Assembly (NCBI GenBank): GCA_963682175.1
Contig: OY821784.1
Span: forward strand, 32,097,621-32,161,620
DNA: 64,000 nt
DNA from: Triglochin maritima
Lineage: Eukaryota; Streptophyta; Magnoliopsida; Alismatales; Juncaginaceae
Direction: 5' to 3'
Shown here: one piece after another, positions 61,032 to 64,000 of the stretch
Layout of the letters: the number at the start of each line of letters is the position of its first letter
Position numbering within the stretch: the first letter of the stretch is position 1
Made by a program: the position numbers and the translations under genes
The notes under the pieces: model-generated
Database searches by the model: none
The model's input: only the letters and a program-made list of their open reading frames with translations
Told to the model about the DNA's origin: nothing

Positions 61032-61900
61032 AGTACTAGTTTAGATCTGCATTAATTTATGTTAAATAATTTTATGCCTAGAATTTAATCAAGAAACTCT
61101 CTTCTCTTGGTTTAAACTCCGATTTCTTTGTAGAAAAAACAAAACAAAATAAAAAAAACTTTCTCGATTTATTTTACCAACAAATTCACTTCAGTTGTAC
61201 TAATGAGTTCAAAGTTGAAGAAAATTGAAGAGACTCGTGGACCGAATTTCAAAAAGAAGTATTGCTGCATTTCAAAAAACTTATTGACAAACAACACATG
61301 GTTAATCATCAGATATTGCTTAATCCACACTTGCTTACACTTAATCCACACTTGCTTAACAAACATTAACCTGAAACTAGCAGATAAAAAATCACACTAT
61401 ACATTCATACATGTTTATACATTGGAGAAACGCACGAACCAGCAAAATCTTCTTCTCAATAGCACGACGCGTGTCCTCCTTCGTCGTCGAACCAAGCTGC
61501 ATGAAAGAACCATCAAATTATCAGTAATCCTAGAATGGATTCTTCCTGGGTCGATGCCCGAGCGGTTAATGGGGACAAACTCTTACATGTGGACACAACC
61601 AAAATCCACCTAATATCCGAAACAAAACCAACCAAAACTAAACCAAAACTCTTACATGTGGAGGGTCGGTGGTCGTGCGGAGGCTGCAATGGTGGTCGCG
61701 GAGGAGGAGGGGGTGCGTTAACGGTTGTCGAAGGAGGCTACGGTGGTTGGGGAAGTGGAGGAAGACAACCGATGTTGCAGAGGCTAGGGTTTTGGTTGGG
61801 TTTTGGTTGAGTTTTGGCTGGAGTGGTCACGGAGGAGGAAGACGGCTAGGGTTTTCGTCGGCTAACAGAAAAGATAAAAGATAAAAACTGAATGGATACT
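61032..61900 (-). other. CACTA 5' leader/intron region
   Basis: Lies between the CACTA right terminus and the transposase gene. On minus 61880-61660 is pyrimidine- and proline-rich (CCCTAGCC-type leader), like the 5' leaders of CACTA elements. The open stretches at 61203-61810 on plus show no known family. Confidence 0.4.
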
Positions 61901-61904
61901 TGGC

Positions 61905-62187
61905 CTTATTAGACCTATAGACGTCGGACTTAACTCTCACCCGACGTCTATACCATGACGTCTATATGGGATGGGCAATAGACGTCGGATGTACTAATAT
62001 CCAACGTCTATAGGTCGACGTCTGAGGGTTATAGACGTTGGATACCAATGCATGTTCAAACACCCGACATCTATCGTAAATAATAGACGTCGGCCGTGAA
62101 GACATCTGACGTCTACACCTATAGACGTCGACCGTTAATACATCTGACGTCTATTAGGCGACGAGTATGCATTGTTCTTCACTAGTG
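61905..62187 (-). mobile_element. CACTA right terminus with subterminal repeats
   Basis: The minus strand starts CACTAGTGAAGAACA at 62187, a CACTA-type terminal inverted repeat; the adjacent TCT (62188-62190) would be the 3-bp TSD. Inside are twelve copies of ATAGACGTCGG in both orientations within about 240 bp (for example 61916, 61943, 61978, 62031, 62081, 62115, 62143). CACTA second-gene proteins bind such arrays in the characterised En/Spm system. Confidence 0.85.
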
Positions 62188-62190
62188 TCT

Positions 62191-62436
62191 ATTAGTATCC
62201 TCAAATGCATCCTCCATTTCAAAAATGTCAATTTCATTCTTTCCATTAAACAATATCAAAATACACTTTCCACCTATTATTAATATGCTCATCCTTAGCT
62301 AGAAGTTTATGATTATCATCTTTAATGCATTTAATATTGAACTCTGATTTTCTTCTCCGATACTTTATCCAACTTATAAATTCCAGTTTCTCCCTCCTTT
62401 GATCCTAACTTCTGGTATAAATTCTCATAAATAATT
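62191..62436 (-). pseudogene. LINE reverse transcriptase fragment
   Basis: The minus strand encodes YQKLGSKEGEK, then KCIKDDNHKLLAKDEHINNR followed by WKVYFD, the linker before the RT domain of plant LINEs (LGTKEGE... IKDEDGKVL... RWKEYF). It is cut on the right by the R1 LTR and on the left by the CACTA end. Stops follow. Confidence 0.7.
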
Positions 62437-63094
62437 TGTAGGATTTCATACTTGTATGTATATTTTTAAAATTTTACAAGCAATTAGGATTGATTTTCAT
62501 ATTTTTCAACAATTTTATGTACAAAATTACCTAATTTTATGTACAAAATTTCCTAATTGTATTTCAATATGTATTATATACTAATTAATATTGAAATACA
62601 TAGATTTGATCATACTTAGAGGATTATCAAATCCTTTTTACCAATCGTAAGTCGTGTTGCACGTCAGATTATCTCGGAATCACCTCCAAGTGTTCACTAA
62701 ACTCTAAACAAGATTAGAGAGATCGCAGCTAGTTAATCAATCTCCATTACAATATTAGAATCTAGCTAATAACCCCTTCTATGCTCCAAAGAATTCAATC
62801 TCTCAAACACTCAATTAATAAAAGAATTTTCAGATGGATTAGGTGGAAAAAATATGGAGAGAAGAGAATATTACATTAGTCTAACAAAGGAAGGAGGATG
62901 AACCTATTTATAGGGCATCCTAAAATCCACATCATGTGTAACCCAATTAGATATGATCCCCTGTTAATTGCTCTTCTAAACCAATCATACTTGGACACAT
63001 AATCATCTCATAACCTCATTTGACCAAGTTGGAACAAATCCATCCATGATCAGAAAAATTCATTTATTAGTGTAGGCAAAATCATGGGCAAACG

Positions 63095-63312
63095 GTCAAA
63101 TGAATTGGCCAACCGGTCGACCGTTTGGTTATCTAGAAAAGTTCCTGATAATTTTGGTCGAACGGAATGCCACACAGGTCGACCGTTTCGCAACAGAAAA
63201 AGTTCATGTTATTTTTGGTCGAACCGCACATCCACCCGGTCAACCGTTATCAAAACCCATAAATCATTGTTCAAATAGGTCAACTGTTTTCGGAAAAAGG
63301 TTCGACCGTTTT
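63095..63312. promoter_or_regulatory. GGTCGACC palindrome array (R1, last copy)
   Basis: Degenerate copies: ACCGGTCGACCG, AGGTCGACCG, TTGGTCGAACGG, CCGGTCAACCG, GGTTCGACCG. Fewer intact palindromes than in 42521-42768. Confidence 0.75.
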
Positions 63313-63394
63313 TTGCCTTGACCAATTTTTGGATCAATATCCAACAAAATTTGACCTTTGGGGTTTTAGCAAATTCATTTGCTATAATGTTGCA

Positions 63395-63710
63395 TATTAC
63401 CATATATAATGTAGTATATTACATTATATTATGTAGTATATTATCATATATAACTTTCTCGATTATTAATGTAGTATATTACATTATATTACATTATATT
63501 ACATTATATTATGTAGTATATTACCATATATTATCATATATAATGTAGTATATTACATTATATTATGTAGTATATTACCATATATTATGTAGTATATTAT
63601 CATATTATATAATGTAGTATATTACATTATATGATGTAGTATATTATCATATATATATTACATTATATTATGTAGTATATTATCATATATAATGTCAAAC
63701 ATTATACCAC
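63395..63710. repeat. AT-rich tandem repeat in R1
   Basis: Irregular repeats of ATGTAGTATATTACATTAT and related 20-40 bp units. Other R1 copies have only one such unit at this place (for example near 42390-42440). Confidence 0.85.
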
Positions 63711-64000
63711 ATAATATATATAAATCTCATACAAATTTATTTGATATTCTAATCATACCGTTATTACGACATATTGATTTTATTATTTTACTACATGTAT
63801 ATTATTTCATAACACATGAAACTTAATACATCATATAAAATATAAAATCACATCTCTTGTTTCCAGTTTTGGTGTGACCTATTGGAGGATCTAAGTTATG
63901 TTGACAATAATATTAAACATTTAATATCATAAACTATAAGCGGTATCTAGCTACACAGTATAATTACCCAAATAACAAATATATTTTGCTCACTGAACTA

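Larger units (their letters stand above)
62437..64000 (-). mobile_element. R1 LTR, cut by window edge
   Basis: Begins TGTAGGATTTC (reverse complement of the R1 end GAAATCCTACA) and follows R1 on minus to the window edge: the GTTTAGAGTTTGGTGAA-type segment near 62700, TATA region near 62900, GGTCGACC array at 63095-63312. It contains an expanded AT-rich tandem repeat not seen in other copies. Confidence 0.85.

Noticed and set aside
61203..61613. 136-codon plus-strand open frame
   Set aside because: It lies antisense in the CACTA leader/intron region, low complexity in part, with no recognisable domain.

Overview
This window is nuclear DNA of a flowering plant, probably a eudicot. It holds an intron-bearing plant-specific DUF936 gene, Ty1/copia and Ty3/gypsy LTR retrotransposons of plant lineages (chromovirus, Athila/Tat type), a CACTA (En/Spm) transposon, a TRIM, and SINE-like, LINE and MITE-like remnants. 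I found no rRNA, tRNA, CRISPR or bacterial-type operon. The species cannot be named from the sequence. Apart from the DUF936 gene, nearly everything that can be classified is mobile or repetitive DNA.

Layout. 1-1127: part of a long-LTR family, here called R1. 1642-19245: a decayed chromovirus (minus strand) split by nested insertions. Its integrase holds an Athila-type LTR (3256-9599); that holds a copia solo LTR (3405-8706); that holds an R1 solo LTR (4105-7795); that holds another copia solo LTR (4163-5664). The RNase H region of the same chromovirus holds a complete 7.7-kb copia element (9828-17502, TSD TTAAC) that carries gag but no pol, and that element holds a 2.35-kb solo LTR, family X (11915-14266, TSD CCCGG).

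19768-24317: the only host gene, DUF936, minus strand, five recognised exons. Its last intron carries a 536-bp TRIM. Just upstream lies a 3-kb array of 22-bp repeats (24945-27950) bracketed by 27-bp GC-rich inverted repeats. 28724-33979: a MITE-like element, a degraded CACTA-like end, a second X LTR, and unassigned DNA with a small minisatellite.

33980-62187: a CACTA transposon (minus strand; right terminus at 62187; TNP2-type transposase 55918-59018; second gene in pieces at 55020-55802, 43418-44509 and 41028-41347). It is interrupted by R1 (41348-43417), by a decayed pol-bearing Athila/Tat element F (44510-55010, itself containing a solo LTR at 46680-47914), and by fragments of an F-type leader and of a copia element (59160-61031). 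A related gag-protease-only element E (33980-41027) adjoins it. 62191-62436 is a LINE fragment and 62437-64000 another R1 LTR.

How the parts relate. Copia, R1 and X, which are otherwise unlike each other, all carry dense arrays of the palindrome CGGTCGACCG. When each LTR is oriented, the array lies upstream of the TATA box. The Athila-type families carry their own GC-rich palindromes. Both elements with two recognisable LTRs and internal sequence (copia A and E) lack reverse transcriptase and integrase, so they must depend on enzymes supplied in trans.
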